From Porphyrobacter sp. HT-58-2 (GTDB lineage Bacteria > Pseudomonadota > Alphaproteobacteria > Sphingomonadales > Sphingomonadaceae): 64,000 bases of DNA. The notes beneath the pieces are model-generated. The model saw nothing but the letters and a program-made list of their open reading frames with translations, was not told where the DNA came from and made no database searches. Shown here one piece after another: positions 30,329-39,716 of the stretch (positions are counted from its first letter, which is position 1; each line of letters opens with the position of its first letter). The DNA lies in the NCBI RefSeq assembly GCF_002952215.1, contig NZ_CP022600.1, forward strand, positions 2,666,001 through 2,730,000, in the 5' to 3' direction. The translations under genes and the position numbers were made by a program.

Positions 30329-31990
30329 ATGTTGAAGCTTGCTGTCATGTCCGCTGCCCTTTCGGGCGCGGCTCTGCCGCCTGAAAACCCATTCCTTTCG
30401 GAAGGCGCGCCATCGGTCACGCACAATGATTCCGGGGCATCGGATGCGGTCGTCTTCGAAGGCCCGCGCGAGATCGGAGTGGTCGAACCCAGTCGGGTCA
30501 AGCGCATCCCAACGGGCCTGCTGACCATAAATTATGCCGGCCTGCTGCGCTATCCCGACGGAACGCAGGCAACCTGGAACACCAACAACAACCGCGTCAC
30601 CAAGATCCGTATCGACAACGGGCGCTGGGAAGAACTCGCTTCTCTCCCGCTGGAGGGGATGAACCTGCTTTCGGCATTGCAGGTCGAAGCCCATCTCGGC
30701 GCCTTCGATGCCGCGCGCAGCGAAGCCGAACTGCGCGAATATCTGGCCAAGAACCTGCCTTACTATGCCGAAACCCAGGCACGCGAGGCCGGGATTTATT
30801 CGCTCGCCGACAACCGCGGGCATTTCTACGTCCTGACCCGCAAGGACATCCAGGTCTTCGGCCAGGTCGATCTGGACGATCCGCGCTCGGCGATCGTGTT
30901 GCTTCGCAAATGGGAGATCCCCGCCTCGCTCAAGCGCGACGCGGAGGCCCAGGCGCTGATGATCAGGCGGCTGGAGGCTGCCAGCATTCCGGTGACGGAG
31001 GAATTCCGCAAGGGGCTGGCGATGCTGCGCGACTTTCCGCTCGGTATCAACATGACCTATGATGGCCATCTGGTGTTCTCGATGGTGGGCGGGACGGTCG
31101 CGGTGATCGACCGCGATTTCACCGCGCCCCCGCAGGTCATCAAAGTGGATGGCGAGCTCTTCACCAATTCGCTCTCGGTCGATCCGCAAGGCGGGATTTA
31201 CGCGGTCGGCGACCGGGAGATGCACAAGTTCGTATGGAAGAACGGAAGGCTGTCTGACAAGGAAAGCGACGGGGCCTGGTCATCGCCCTACGACCTTACC
31301 CAGAACCCGCTTCCCGGCGTGCGCGGAGGCGGCACCGGGTCGGGCACCACCGCCACGCTGCTCGGCTTCGGGCCCGACGAGGATCAACTGGTGGTGATCG
31401 CCGACGGCATGGAGCAGATGAATCTGGTCGCGTTCTGGCGCAACGCCATCCCCGAGGATCACCAGCAGCAGCCCGGCACGAAGTCGCGCCGGATCGCGGG
31501 ACAGATAGCGGTGCGGATGGGCGGGGTCGATGCACCCTACATCCAGACCGAAGCCTCGCTGGGCGTGGCTGGCCCCTATGTCTTCGTGGTCAACGGCATG
31601 GCACCGGAGAATATCAAGCCGGACCTCGACAATCTTTTGGTGCAAGGGCCGTTCCGCACGCCGCCCAACGGGATCGAGATGTTCCGTTGGGATCATCAGG
31701 CGCATCGTTTCGACAGCCTGTGGGCGCGCAGCGATCTGAGCACGCCGGCCGCGATCATTCCGGTGCTGAGCACCACCAGTCGCCAAGCCTATGTCATGAC
31801 CTGGGACGCGCGCGGCTGGAACATCACGGGTCTCGACTTCGACAGCGGCAAGACCGAAACCCAGATGACGCTCGGCCGCAGTCAGCAGTTCAATGGTGCC
31901 TGGGGCATCCTGCAATTGCTGCCCAATGGCGACGTTTTCATTCCGGGGCTGGCAGGGCCCGTGCGTGTCAGCAAGCAGCCCGAGCCCTAG
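30329..31990 (+). CDS. Predicted secreted protein of unknown function
   Basis: 553 residues from the ATG at 30329, preceded by GGGAG at about the right spacing and starting with a short hydrophobic leader (MLKLAVMSAALSGAALPP). I do not recognise the family. Repeated short hydrophobic strands separated by G/D-rich turns (HLVFSMVGGTVAVIDRDF, GGIYAVGDREMHKFVW, YVFVVNGMAPENI, NGDVFIPGLAGPVRV) suggest a beta-propeller-like extracytoplasmic domain. The longest frame starts at 30113, but the added part is A+T-rich and unlikely to be coding. Stands alone. Confidence 0.65.
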   Translation: MLKLAVMSAALSGAALPPENPFLSEGAPSVTHNDSGASDAVVFEGPREIGVVEPSRVKRIPTGLLTINYAGLLRYPDGTQATWNTNNNRVTKIRIDNGRWEELASLPLEGMNLLSALQVEAHLGAFDAARSEAELREYLAKNLPYYAETQAREAGIYSLADNRGHFYVLTRKDIQVFGQVDLDDPRSAIVLLRKWEIPASLKRDAEAQALMIRRLEAASIPVTEEFRKGLAMLRDFPLGINMTYDGHLVFSMVGGTVAVIDRDFTAPPQVIKVDGELFTNSLSVDPQGGIYAVGDREMHKFVWKNGRLSDKESDGAWSSPYDLTQNPLPGVRGGGTGSGTTATLLGFGPDEDQLVVIADGMEQMNLVAFWRNAIPEDHQQQPGTKSRRIAGQIAVRMGGVDAPYIQTEASLGVAGPYVFVVNGMAPENIKPDLDNLLVQGPFRTPPNGIEMFRWDHQAHRFDSLWARSDLSTPAAIIPVLSTTSRQAYVMTWDARGWNITGLDFDSGKTETQMTLGRSQQFNGAWGILQLLPNGDVFIPGLAGPVRVSKQPEP

Positions 31991-32215
31991 GGCGCCCGCG
32001 TGTCGCTGAACGGTGCCACCGCGCAAGGGGGCACTGAACAGGTGCACGGCTTGGCAATGGCTGGCTAGCGGCTGGCCTTAAGGATAATCGGGGGTAGCGG
32101 TCGCAACCTCGCCAACCGTCCGGCTCGGCCAGCCCTGCCCTTCGGCTTGCCGCCGACCTGCTGGCGTTCTCGACCGGAAGAATAGCGCGCCGAAGCTGCC
32201 CCGGCCTCTTGCCCC

Positions 32216-32821
32216 TCACCCCTTCGCCAGTTCTTCCTCGACCTGCCCCAGCCGTTCCTTGCCGAAGAACATCTCGTCGCCCACCCACATCGTCGGGATG
32301 CCGAAGGCGCCGCGTTCGACCACGGCGTCGGTGTTGGCGGCAAGGCCCTGCTTGACCGCGTCGGTCTGAGCGCGGGCGAAGAGGTCGGCGGCGTCGAAGC
32401 CCGCTGCTGCCAGCACCGCGCCGATTGCCTGCGGATCGAACACGTCGAGCCCGTCTTCCCAGATCGGGCGCAGCAGCGCCTCGACGAACTGTACCCCTCG
32501 CCCGTCCTCGCAGGCGGCCTGGAGCATCCGCTGCAACGTGATCGAATTGAACGGGAATTGCGGGTGGAGGCGGTATCTCGTCAGGCCGTGCTTGGCGATG
32601 AAGCGGTCCATCTCCAGCTGGGCATAGGCGTTCTTGCCCTTGACCTCGGCATCGCGGATCATCGGCGGGGCATTGCCGGTAAGCTTGTGCATCCCGGCAA
32701 GGAACACCGGAATGACGTCCAGTTCCGCCTCATACTGATCGACCAGCTCGCGCAGCGGCCACCACACAAGGTAGGCATTGGGGGATACGAAATCGAAGAC
32801 GAGTTCCACGCGTTTGGTCAT
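32216..32821 (-). CDS. 2-hydroxychromene-2-carboxylate isomerase family protein
   Basis: 201 residues of the DsbA/kappa-GST thioredoxin fold: VELVFDFVSPNAYLVWWPLRELVDQYEAELDVIPVFLAG with the serine-proline active-site SPNAY instead of CxxC, and the C-terminal GAFGIPTMWVGDEMFFGKERL (cis-proline, then the family end motif). Enzymes of this family use glutathione in aromatic degradation, but many have other substrates. It follows the sulfhydrylase by 12 bases in one operon. Confidence 0.85.
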   Translation of the reverse strand: MTKRVELVFDFVSPNAYLVWWPLRELVDQYEAELDVIPVFLAGMHKLTGNAPPMIRDAEVKGKNAYAQLEMDRFIAKHGLTRYRLHPQFPFNSITLQRMLQAACEDGRGVQFVEALLRPIWEDGLDVFDPQAIGAVLAAAGFDAADLFARAQTDAVKQGLAANTDAVVERGAFGIPTMWVGDEMFFGKERLGQVEEELAKG

Positions 32822-32833
32822 GTGTCGTTCCCC

Positions 32834-34051
32834 TCAGATCCCCGCCGCGGCCAACGCCTGATCCATGTCCTCGACGAGGTCTTCGATGTCCTCCAGTCCG
32901 ACGTTGATCCGAAGCAGCCCCTCGGTCACGCCCATCGCCGCGCGCGCTTCGTCTGTGAGGCCCGCATGGGTGGTCGAGGCCGGGTGGCACATCAGGCTGC
33001 GCGCATCGCCGATATTGTTCGAGATGTCGATCAGCCTCAGCGCGTCGAGGATCGCGAAGGCACGCGCCCGCGTGCCGACATCGAGCGCGAAGATCGGGCC
33101 GGTCGCGTCCATCTGCGCTTTCGCCAGATCGTGGCGCGGATGGCTCGGCAGGCCAGGGTGGAGCAGGTGTCCGCCTGCCGCCGTCACCCGCGGTTCAAGA
33201 AATTCGCCCAACGCCACGGCCTGTTCGGATTGCTTGAAGGCGCGCAAGGGGAGTGTCTCGAGCCCTTTCATCACCACCCAGGCGTTGAAGGCGCTGAGCG
33301 TCGGGCCGGTGTTGCGCTGGAACGGCATCAGCACCTCGTCGATCCACTGCTTGCTCGCGCAGATCGCGCCCGCCAGCACGCGGCCCTGCCCGTCCATCAG
33401 CTTGGTCGCCGAATAGGCCACCACATCCGCGCCGAACGCCATCGGACGCTGCAAGACGGGCGAGGCGAAGGCATTGTCGACCATCGTGGTGATCCCGTGC
33501 GCGCGGGCAAGGCCGCAGACATGCTTGAGATCGACGATATCGAGAGTCGGATTGGCCGGAGTCTCGAAGAAGAACACCTTGGTATTGGGCCGGATCGCGG
33601 CTTCCCATGCGGCATTGTCGGCGCTGTCGATCACGGTGGTGGCGATGCCGAACTTGGGCAGCAGGTTGTCCACCAGCCAGCGGCAGCTCCCAAAGGCGGC
33701 GCGCGCCGCAACCACATGATCGCCCGCCGAAAGCTGGCACAGCAGCGCCGCTGTCATCGCCGCCATCCCGCTTGCCTGCGTACGGCAGGCCTCTGCCCCC
33801 TCCATCAGCGCGATGCGTTCTTCGAGCATGGCGACGGTGGGGTTCTGAAGCCGCGAATAGGTCATGCCCACCGCCTCGCCCGCGAAGCGGTCGGCGACAG
33901 TCTGGGCATCGTCGTAGGTATAGCCCGAGGTGAGGAACAGCGCCTCGCTGGTCTCCCCATGCTCGCTGCGCCAGGTGCCGCCGCGCAGCGCGCGGGTAGC
34001 GGGGCGCCATTTGGCCGTGGCGGCGCGGTCCATGCCGGTGGTCTTCTTCAT
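32834..34051 (-). CDS. metZ: O-succinylhomoserine sulfhydrylase (PLP enzyme)
   Basis: 405 residues of the Cys/Met-metabolism PLP family. Internal aldimine lysine is K217 (AYSATKLMDGQGR), cofactor aspartate D192 (VDNAFASP). Residues TSGYTYDDAQTVADRF and TYSRLQNPTV fit the MetZ branch, which makes homocysteine from O-succinylhomoserine and sulfide. A cystathionine gamma-synthase role cannot be excluded. Lies 11 bases after the TetR gene and before the isomerase. Confidence 0.88.
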   Translation of the reverse strand: MKKTTGMDRAATAKWRPATRALRGGTWRSEHGETSEALFLTSGYTYDDAQTVADRFAGEAVGMTYSRLQNPTVAMLEERIALMEGAEACRTQASGMAAMTAALLCQLSAGDHVVAARAAFGSCRWLVDNLLPKFGIATTVIDSADNAAWEAAIRPNTKVFFFETPANPTLDIVDLKHVCGLARAHGITTMVDNAFASPVLQRPMAFGADVVAYSATKLMDGQGRVLAGAICASKQWIDEVLMPFQRNTGPTLSAFNAWVVMKGLETLPLRAFKQSEQAVALGEFLEPRVTAAGGHLLHPGLPSHPRHDLAKAQMDATGPIFALDVGTRARAFAILDALRLIDISNNIGDARSLMCHPASTTHAGLTDEARAAMGVTEGLLRINVGLEDIEDLVEDMDQALAAAGI

Positions 34052-34062
34052 GGCGCGGCTCT

Positions 34063-34623
34063 CTAGGACGGCATGAGGCCGCTCGCAAGCAGGCCGTCGC
34101 GCGCGGTGGCTTCATGGCCGATTGCGGCAAGCATCATCGCGCCCTCGATCATGGTCAGCAGATAGCGCGCGCCGCCCTCCGGATCGGGATCGCCTGCCGG
34201 CATCTGCCCTTCGAGCCAGCCGAGCAGCTCGTCCATCATCGTCTGCGCGGCGGGGAGATAACCCGGCACCCCGCGCGCAGAACCCGCCACGATCTCCCAC
34301 CACAGCACCGCAAAGGGCCGCATCTCCGGTGCCTCACCCTGCGCGAGGATCCGCGCCAGCACCTCGCCGCGCGTGTTCGCTCTGGCCTCCCCCAGGGCTG
34401 CATCCAGCGCGCCGGCATAGGCCCGGGCGAGATAGGCCAGAAGATCCGATATCAACGCTTCCTTGGTGCCAAAATGGTAGAGCAGCATCCGATCGCTCGT
34501 TCCTGCCGCCTTGGCCAGTGGTCGCAGGCTTGCTCCGCCCAGACCGTGCGCGAGCACGTGGGAAGCAAGCAGCGGCAGCAGGGTGTCCTTTGACATTGGA
34601 GGCTTTTGGGCAGGCTTGACCAT
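34063..34623 (-). CDS. TetR-family regulator, likely autoregulated
   Basis: 186 residues from the ATG at 34623 (MVKPAQKPPMSKD; an alternative start is at 34596). Helix-turn-helix at ASLRPLAKAAGTSDRMLLYHFGTKEALISDLL. The start is flanked by tandem palindromes (34631-34678) lying between it and a divergent membrane-protein gene, so both are probably controlled by this protein. metZ lies 11 bases downstream and may be cotranscribed, linking methionine supply to this regulator. Inducer unknown. Confidence 0.85.
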   Translation of the reverse strand: MVKPAQKPPMSKDTLLPLLASHVLAHGLGGASLRPLAKAAGTSDRMLLYHFGTKEALISDLLAYLARAYAGALDAALGEARANTRGEVLARILAQGEAPEMRPFAVLWWEIVAGSARGVPGYLPAAQTMMDELLGWLEGQMPAGDPDPEGGARYLLTMIEGAMMLAAIGHEATARDGLLASGLMPS

Positions 34624-34630
34624 ACCGCTC

Positions 34631-34678
34631 TTGTAGCGCCTGCTACAACTGGCTACAAGCAGACGTAGCAATCGCTAC
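34631..34678. promoter_or_regulatory. Tandem operator GTAGC-N4-GCTAC for the TetR regulator
   Basis: TTGTAGC-GCCT-GCTACAA (34631-34648) and GTAGC-AATC-GCTAC (34665-34678) share the same core and spacing; an extra half site GCTACAA sits between them (34652-34658). Centres are 32 bases apart, about three helical turns. The position in the 76-base divergent gap is what a TetR dimer pair would use. Confidence 0.75.
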
Positions 34679-34699
34679 ATGAGTCGGAGATACATCACC

Positions 34700-35104
34700 A
34701 TGCCCGAAAGCCTGACCCCATTTCTCGCTCTCGCCGGCGGCGGCCTGATCTGTGCCGTGGCGGCAATCCTTGCGATCATGCTGCGTCCCACGGCTCCGGG
34801 CAGCGCCTTGTTGGCGGCCGCGCTGGCGGCAGGCTTGGCAGCCTTTTCGGCGGTCACGATTTTCGCAGAAGGTGTCGTTCCTGTGATCCTCAACCACACC
34901 AGCAACCTGTGGGGCGTGCAGGTGTGGTGGGACTTGCTGCTGTCGCTCTCGGTTGCCTTTTTTCTTATCGTCCCGCGCGCCCGGGCGCAGGGCATGAACC
35001 TGTTGCCATGGACGATCTTCATCCTCGCCACGGCGAGCATCGGGTTGCTGGCGATGTGCGCGCGGCTGTTCTGGCTGGAACGACAGGCCGCCGCTTCGAC
35101 GTGA
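34700..35104 (+). CDS. Small four-helix membrane protein divergent from TetR
   Basis: 134 residues from the ATG at 34700, which has GGAG about ten bases upstream; the earlier ATG at 34679 abuts the operator. Four predicted membrane helices (about residues 8-30, 38-60, 78-95, 105-125) and a conserved-looking loop HTSNLWGVQVWWDLL. It resembles small uncharacterised membrane proteins of the DUF2834 type, which is uncertain. Probably the TetR target. Confidence 0.6.
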   Translation: MPESLTPFLALAGGGLICAVAAILAIMLRPTAPGSALLAAALAAGLAAFSAVTIFAEGVVPVILNHTSNLWGVQVWWDLLLSLSVAFFLIVPRARAQGMNLLPWTIFILATASIGLLAMCARLFWLERQAAAST

Positions 35105-35146
35105 TCGCGCTTGCCCTCGTGCGCAGCCCTGCCTAAGCGCCGGGCC

Positions 35147-36481
35147 ATGGCCGAGGCGCAAGCACCCCTCTCCGCTCCCGCACAGCCGCCGCAGCACCCG
35201 AGCGAGCCGCTGGTTTGGGCCGCCGCCCTGACGGGGCTCTACGCGCTGCTTGCGGGCTGGCGGCTGACGACGCCTTCCATCCCGTATTTTGATGAGGTGC
35301 ATTACCTGCCCGCCGCGCGCGAGATGCTGGCGGCATGGGAGACGGGACAAGGCCTCTATCTCAACCGCGAACACCCGCTGCTTGGCAAGGCGCTGATGGC
35401 AGCTGGCATGGCGCTGGCGGGCGACAACCCGCTGGGCTGGCGGATCATGCCGCTGCTGGCGGGGACGCTGGCCTTGTTCGCGAGCATGCGCGCGCTGTGG
35501 CACGCGAGCGGCGACCGGTTCGCCGCAATCGCCTTCGGCGTGCTGCTGGCAACCGGCTTTCATCTTTTCGTGCAATCGCGCATCGCCATGCTCGACATTT
35601 TCATGGCCGCCTTCCTTGCGGTTGCAGCGTGGCAGTTTGCCGGGGCCTGTGCCGAGCCGGAAAAGGGCCGCTGGCGACTGGCGCTGACCGGCATCGCGCT
35701 AGGCTGTGCGATGGGGGCGAAGTGGAACGCGATAACGCTGGCGATGTTGCCGGGGCTGGCGTTTCTTGCAGCCCGCCTGTCCGCCGGACGCCGCCGTCTG
35801 CTGCTCTCGCGCCGCGGTGCGCCGGTGCCGGGGATTCGGCTGATCGAGGCCTTCGTATGGCTCGGCATCTTGCCGCTTGGCGTCTACGCAGCGACCTTTG
35901 CGCCGGGATACTGGTTGGCCGACACGCTCGGCCCCTCGCCGCTCGCGCAAAATGGCCTGATCGCTCTGCACCGCGAAATCTTCGCCCTTCAGAGCCAGCT
36001 GATGACCCCGCACACCTATATGAGCACCTGGGATCAGTGGGTGCTGAACACGCGCGGGATCTGGTATCTTTATGAAGCGGTGGATGGGGCGCAGCGCGGC
36101 CTGCTGCTGATCGGAAATCCGTTGACGATGCTGCTGGGCCTGCCCGCGCTGGCATGGTGCCTGGCAAGCGGCGCGTGGCGCGGTGACTGGGCGAAGCTGG
36201 CCGTGGTGATCGGCTATGCCGCAAGCCTAGGCCTGTGGCTGATCGCCCCCAAGCCGGTGCAGTTCTATTATCATTATTTCGTGCCGAGTGCCTTTCTGTT
36301 GGCGGCGCTGGCACTGGCGCTGTCAGACCTGCGCCGTGCGGGATGGGGCGCGTGGCTGGCGTGGGGAACGCTGGCAGGCTCTGCGGCGCTGTTCGCTGTG
36401 TTCCACCCGATCCTCAGCGCCGCCCCGCTCGACGCCCCGGACAGCTTCGTCACATGGATGTGGATCGAAGGGTGGCGGTGA
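35147..36481 (+). CDS. Protein O-mannosyltransferase-like GT39 membrane enzyme
   Basis: 444 residues from the ATG at 35147 (the frame begins at a TTG at 35111). Multi-spanning GT-C glycosyltransferase: the acidic DE motif in the first periplasmic loop is F48-D49-E50-V-H-Y53, followed by EHPLLGK at 75-81 and a second loop with MLDIFMAAF, all typical of PMT/dolichyl-phosphate-mannose protein mannosyltransferases. Uses polyprenyl-phosphate-linked sugar at the outer face of the membrane. The convergent gene at 36613 likely makes that donor. The acceptor protein is unknown. Confidence 0.82.
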   Translation: MAEAQAPLSAPAQPPQHPSEPLVWAAALTGLYALLAGWRLTTPSIPYFDEVHYLPAAREMLAAWETGQGLYLNREHPLLGKALMAAGMALAGDNPLGWRIMPLLAGTLALFASMRALWHASGDRFAAIAFGVLLATGFHLFVQSRIAMLDIFMAAFLAVAAWQFAGACAEPEKGRWRLALTGIALGCAMGAKWNAITLAMLPGLAFLAARLSAGRRRLLLSRRGAPVPGIRLIEAFVWLGILPLGVYAATFAPGYWLADTLGPSPLAQNGLIALHREIFALQSQLMTPHTYMSTWDQWVLNTRGIWYLYEAVDGAQRGLLLIGNPLTMLLGLPALAWCLASGAWRGDWAKLAVVIGYAASLGLWLIAPKPVQFYYHYFVPSAFLLAALALALSDLRRAGWGAWLAWGTLAGSAALFAVFHPILSAAPLDAPDSFVTWMWIEGWR

Positions 36482-36494
36482 TTTTTTCGTTTTC

Positions 36495-36588
36495 CGCACG
36501 CCATCCGGCGTGCGAAATCCTCGCTCATGCGGGCTGACACCCGCGTCGCTGCGGGCGGCCGGTCGGCCTTGCGGTCGCTATGCGACCG
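36495..36588. repeat. Hairpin cluster between the two glycosylation genes
   Basis: CGCACGCC-ATCC-GGCGTGCG (36495-36514) and CGGTCGC-TAT-GCGACCG (36572-36588), with further GC-rich partial palindromes between them. The second has the same 7-bp stem as the hairpin at 42255-42271. It sits at the 3' ends of two convergent genes. Confidence 0.6.
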
Positions 36589-36612
36589 AAGTTCACAATC
36601 GGCCCCGCTCTT

Positions 36613-37704
36613 TCAGAACCTCCCCCAGACGAAGCGGCTGGACAGGGCGTAGTTCCACACGGATCCCACCACGATCCCCGCCAGCGCCGCGAATGCCCAG
36701 AATAGGCCCTGCCCTTCCAGAAAGGTCGCAATCGCAACATTGGCGAAGGCCCCCACCGCGCAGGTCGCGCAGAACCCCAGCCAGCCACGCAGCAGCGCAC
36801 CCCAGCCCTTCAGCCGCTTGTCGCGATAGGTCAGCCAGTTGTTGAGCCAGAAGTTGAAGCTCATCGCTACCAGTACCGCCGCGGTTTGCGCCAGCGCAAA
36901 CCGCTCGCCAAAGCTGAACAGCAGGCTGGTCAGCACCGCAAAATGTACCACCACGCCCAGCGCACCGACGGTGCCGAACAGGGCAAAGCGGGTGGGGATC
37001 ACCCGGCCAAGGGTCTTGTCGTAAAGCCCGGCAAGGAAATCGAACAGCACGGCACGGTCCAGCTTGCTTTCTCCCTCACGGCGGGCGGCGAATTGCAGCG
37101 GGAGTTCCTTCACCCGCAGCGGCCTGTCCGATGTCGCCAGCAGGTCGAGCAGGATCTTGAACCCGATCCCTGACAGGCGCGGCACCAGCGCCCGGGCGTG
37201 GGCGGCAGAGAGCATGAAATAGCCGCTCATCGGATCGCTGAGCGCCACGCCCGTCAAGCGGCGCGCCACCCGGTTGGCGAAGGCCGACAGCCGCTCGCGT
37301 TCGGGCGCGGCCCAATTGGCTGTACTGGCCCCCTGCATGAAGCGGCTGGCGACGCAGACCTCGGCCTCGCCCGCCTTCAAACTCGCCAGCATCGCGGGGA
37401 GCAGCGCGGGATCGTGCTGGTGATCGGCGTCCATCACCGCCACGAAAGGCGCCGCCGTGGCGCAAAAGCCTTCAATCGCCGCACTGGCAAGGCCCCGCCG
37501 TCCGATACGCTGGATCACCCGCACGCGCGGGTCGCTGACCGCCAGCGCACGCGCCTCGTCGGCAGTCCCATCGCGGCTGTCATCATCGACAATGATGACT
37601 TCCCACGCGGTATCGCCCATCGCTGCATCAATCCGATCGACCAGCGGCGCGAGGTTCCCGCGCTCGTTGAGGGTCGGCAGGATGATTGCAAGGTCGAGCG
37701 GCAT
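36613..37704 (-). CDS. Polyprenyl-phosphate mannose synthase-like GT2 fused to GtrA domain
   Basis: 363 residues. The N-terminal 230 residues are a GT2/DPM1-type transferase: [11 protein letters not shown], nucleotide-binding [11 protein letters not shown] (D40-D42) and catalytic MDADHQHDP (D92, D94), then the [12 protein letters not shown] acceptor segment. The C-terminal 120 residues are a four-helix GtrA domain ([36 protein letters not shown]). It charges a lipid carrier with sugar and may flip or position it. Four bases after leuB in the operon tspO-ubiK-recO-leuB. Confidence 0.88.
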   Translation of the reverse strand: MPLDLAIILPTLNERGNLAPLVDRIDAAMGDTAWEVIIVDDDSRDGTADEARALAVSDPRVRVIQRIGRRGLASAAIEGFCATAAPFVAVMDADHQHDPALLPAMLASLKAGEAEVCVASRFMQGASTANWAAPERERLSAFANRVARRLTGVALSDPMSGYFMLSAAHARALVPRLSGIGFKILLDLLATSDRPLRVKELPLQFAARREGESKLDRAVLFDFLAGLYDKTLGRVIPTRFALFGTVGALGVVVHFAVLTSLLFSFGERFALAQTAAVLVAMSFNFWLNNWLTYRDKRLKGWGALLRGWLGFCATCAVGAFANVAIATFLEGQGLFWAFAALAGIVVGSVWNYALSSRFVWGRF

Positions 37705-37708
37705 CCGC

Positions 37709-38767
37709 TTACAGGCGCGCGCGCACCGCCTCGCCGATTGCCGCCGTGCCGTGGCTGCCGCCGAGATCGCCGCCGAGAATTCCGTCGGCCAGAGCCATCG
37801 CCACCGCGTTCTCGATCCGTGCGGCCTCGGTCTCCATCCCGAAGGAATGGCGCAGCATCATTGCGGCGGAAAGGATCGTCGCCATCGGATTGGCCTTGCC
37901 CTGCCCGGCAATATCAGGCGCGCTGCCGTGGATCGGCTCGTAAAGGCCGAAGGTGCCGAACGCGGTCTCGCGCTCGCCCAGCGAGGCGCTCGGCAAAAGC
38001 CCGATGGAACCGACCGCCGCGCTGGCAAGGTCGGACAGAATGTCGCCGAACAGGTTGCCCGTCAGCACCACGCCGAAGCGGTCGGGGTGGCTCACGACCT
38101 GCATTGCGGCGTTATCGACATACATGTGATCAAGCGTCACATCCGGATATCCGGCAGCGACTTCCAGCACCACATCGCGCCACAGCTGGCTGGTTTCGAG
38201 CACATTGGCCTTGTCGACACTGGTGAGCGGCAGGCCTGCCGATTGCGCCGCGCGGAAGGCGACATGGGCGATGCGGCGCACCTCGCGTTCGGCATAGGAC
38301 ATCGCGTCCCACCCCTCACGCTCGCCCGCATCCGTGGTGCGCTGGCCCTTGGCGCCGAAATAGACATCGCCCGTCAGCTCGCGCACGATCAGCATGTCGA
38401 GCCCGGAGGCAATGTCGGCGCGCAGGGGCGAAAGACGCTCCAGCCCTGCGAACACCCGCGCCGGGCGCAGATTGGCGAACAGGCCCAGGTGTTTCCTCAG
38501 GCCAAGGATTGCCTGTTCCGGGCGCAGGTGGCGCTCCAACGCGTCGCAGGTCGGATCACCCACCGCACCGAACAGGATCGCGTCGGCCTCACGCGCCATC
38601 GCCAGCGTTTCTTCGGGCAGGGGGTGGCCATGGCGGTGGTACGCCGCGCCGCCGACATCGCCGGTGAACAGGGTCAGGCCGGGGAGCGCGAGGCTTTCGA
38701 GCACAGCGACCGCCTCAGCTGTCACTTCCGGGCCGATCCCGTCGCCGGGCAGGACTGCAATCTTCAT
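37709..38767 (-). CDS. leuB: 3-isopropylmalate dehydrogenase
   Basis: 352 residues from the ATG at 38767 ([20 protein letters not shown]). Leucine-pathway step 3: NAD-dependent oxidative decarboxylation of 3-isopropylmalate. Active-site segments [53 protein letters not shown] and [16 protein letters not shown] are intact. Lies 13 bases after recO. Confidence 0.97.
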   Translation of the reverse strand: MKIAVLPGDGIGPEVTAEAVAVLESLALPGLTLFTGDVGGAAYHRHGHPLPEETLAMAREADAILFGAVGDPTCDALERHLRPEQAILGLRKHLGLFANLRPARVFAGLERLSPLRADIASGLDMLIVRELTGDVYFGAKGQRTTDAGEREGWDAMSYAEREVRRIAHVAFRAAQSAGLPLTSVDKANVLETSQLWRDVVLEVAAGYPDVTLDHMYVDNAAMQVVSHPDRFGVVLTGNLFGDILSDLASAAVGSIGLLPSASLGERETAFGTFGLYEPIHGSAPDIAGQGKANPMATILSAAMMLRHSFGMETEAARIENAVAMALADGILGGDLGGSHGTAAIGEAVRARL

Positions 38768-38780
38768 GGGTGTTCCACTT

Positions 38781-39380
38781 TCACACAAGGCGCGCGAGCC
38801 GCTCGGTCAGCAGTCGCCGCGCGGCCATAACATCGCCTTTGCGCCCTGCAAGCAGGTAGTGTTCCAGCTGCCGCTCCAGCAACGCCAGTGCCTCAAGCTG
38901 CGCAGGCAGATCGGGCGCATCGGGCAAGGGACCGCCGCCATAGCCCAACTCGCGCAGCAGCATCGTTTCATAGGCGATCAGCCCGCTCACCCACCCGCGC
39001 GCCGACGGGGCAAGCGCAATCGCATCAAGCAGCGCATCGAGCGCGTCGACAAGTGCCGGGTAAGGCTGGCGTTCCGGCAGCGCGGCAGCGGCCAGCGCAC
39101 AAACCCACTGGATCGCGGCAGCAGGCAGGGGCTCCGTCATCAGCGCGGCGCGCGAATGTTCCAGCTCCAGCCGTGCAAAGGGCAACTGGCTGGCCGAACG
39201 GGTCGTGAGTTCGCAAGCGACGCGGTTACCCGGCACCATTACCGCGCGCATCTGCCGTCCGCGCCCGCCTGCGACATAGGCGGCGACAAGGCCATGATCA
39301 GTGGTAAGCAGCCGTGCGATGGCGCCGGTCTCTCCCTGAGGGCGAGCCGCCAGCAGGATGGCAGAGGCGCGCAGGTTCAT
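38781..39380 (-). CDS. recO: DNA repair protein RecO (short form)
   Basis: 199 residues against about 240 in E. coli. The N-terminal OB fold is clear (ASAILLAARPQGETGAIARLLTTDHGLVAAYVAGGRG), then an alpha-helical part with ALPERQPYPALVDALDALLDA. No C4 zinc cluster is present in the C-terminal half, as in other short proteobacterial forms. RecO loads RecA with RecR on SSB-coated DNA. In the ubiK-recO-leuB operon. Confidence 0.9.
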   Translation of the reverse strand: MNLRASAILLAARPQGETGAIARLLTTDHGLVAAYVAGGRGRQMRAVMVPGNRVACELTTRSASQLPFARLELEHSRAALMTEPLPAAAIQWVCALAAAALPERQPYPALVDALDALLDAIALAPSARGWVSGLIAYETMLLRELGYGGGPLPDAPDLPAQLEALALLERQLEHYLLAGRKGDVMAARRLLTERLARLV

Positions 39381-39418
39381 CGCCAGCCGCGCCTCTTACC
39401 TCTGCTCGCGCCGGGGCG

Positions 39419-39670
39419 TTACTTCTTGGCCGACTTGGCTTCCAGCGCAGCGAGGCGCGCTTCGAGCGCGTCGGCCTGTTCGCGCGCCTTCTGCGCCATG
39501 GCCTTGACCGTCTCGAACTCCTCGCGGGAGACGAAATCGATCCCGCCGAAGGCTTCGCGCAGCCGCTCACGCGCGCTTTCGCGGGCTTCGCGGCTCATGC
39601 CCGCCATGGTTCCGGCGGCCGAGTTGGCGAGTTTGACGAGGTCGGCGATGATCGGGTTCTGGCTTTGCAT
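39419..39670 (-). CDS. ubiK: UbiK-family accessory factor (BMFP/YqiC)
   Basis: 83 residues from the ATG at 39670 (MQSQNPIIADLVKLANSAAGTMAGMSREA). Two parts: an amphipathic N-terminal helix and a C-terminal coiled coil (EFETVKAMAQKAREQADALEARLAALEAK) that trimerises; UbiK supports ubiquinone biosynthesis with UbiJ and binds membranes. Lies 38 bases upstream of recO. Confidence 0.85.
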   Translation of the reverse strand: MQSQNPIIADLVKLANSAAGTMAGMSREARESARERLREAFGGIDFVSREEFETVKAMAQKAREQADALEARLAALEAKSAKK

Positions 39671-39716
39671 GGCTGCTCTTTGGAGATGGGCAGCGCGCTT
39701 GTCCAGTCCGCCAAAG

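Noticed and set aside
34051..34700. SAM-II riboswitch upstream of metZ, common in alphaproteobacteria
   Set aside because: metZ follows the TetR gene by 11 bases; there is no leader long enough and no such fold in the divergent gap.
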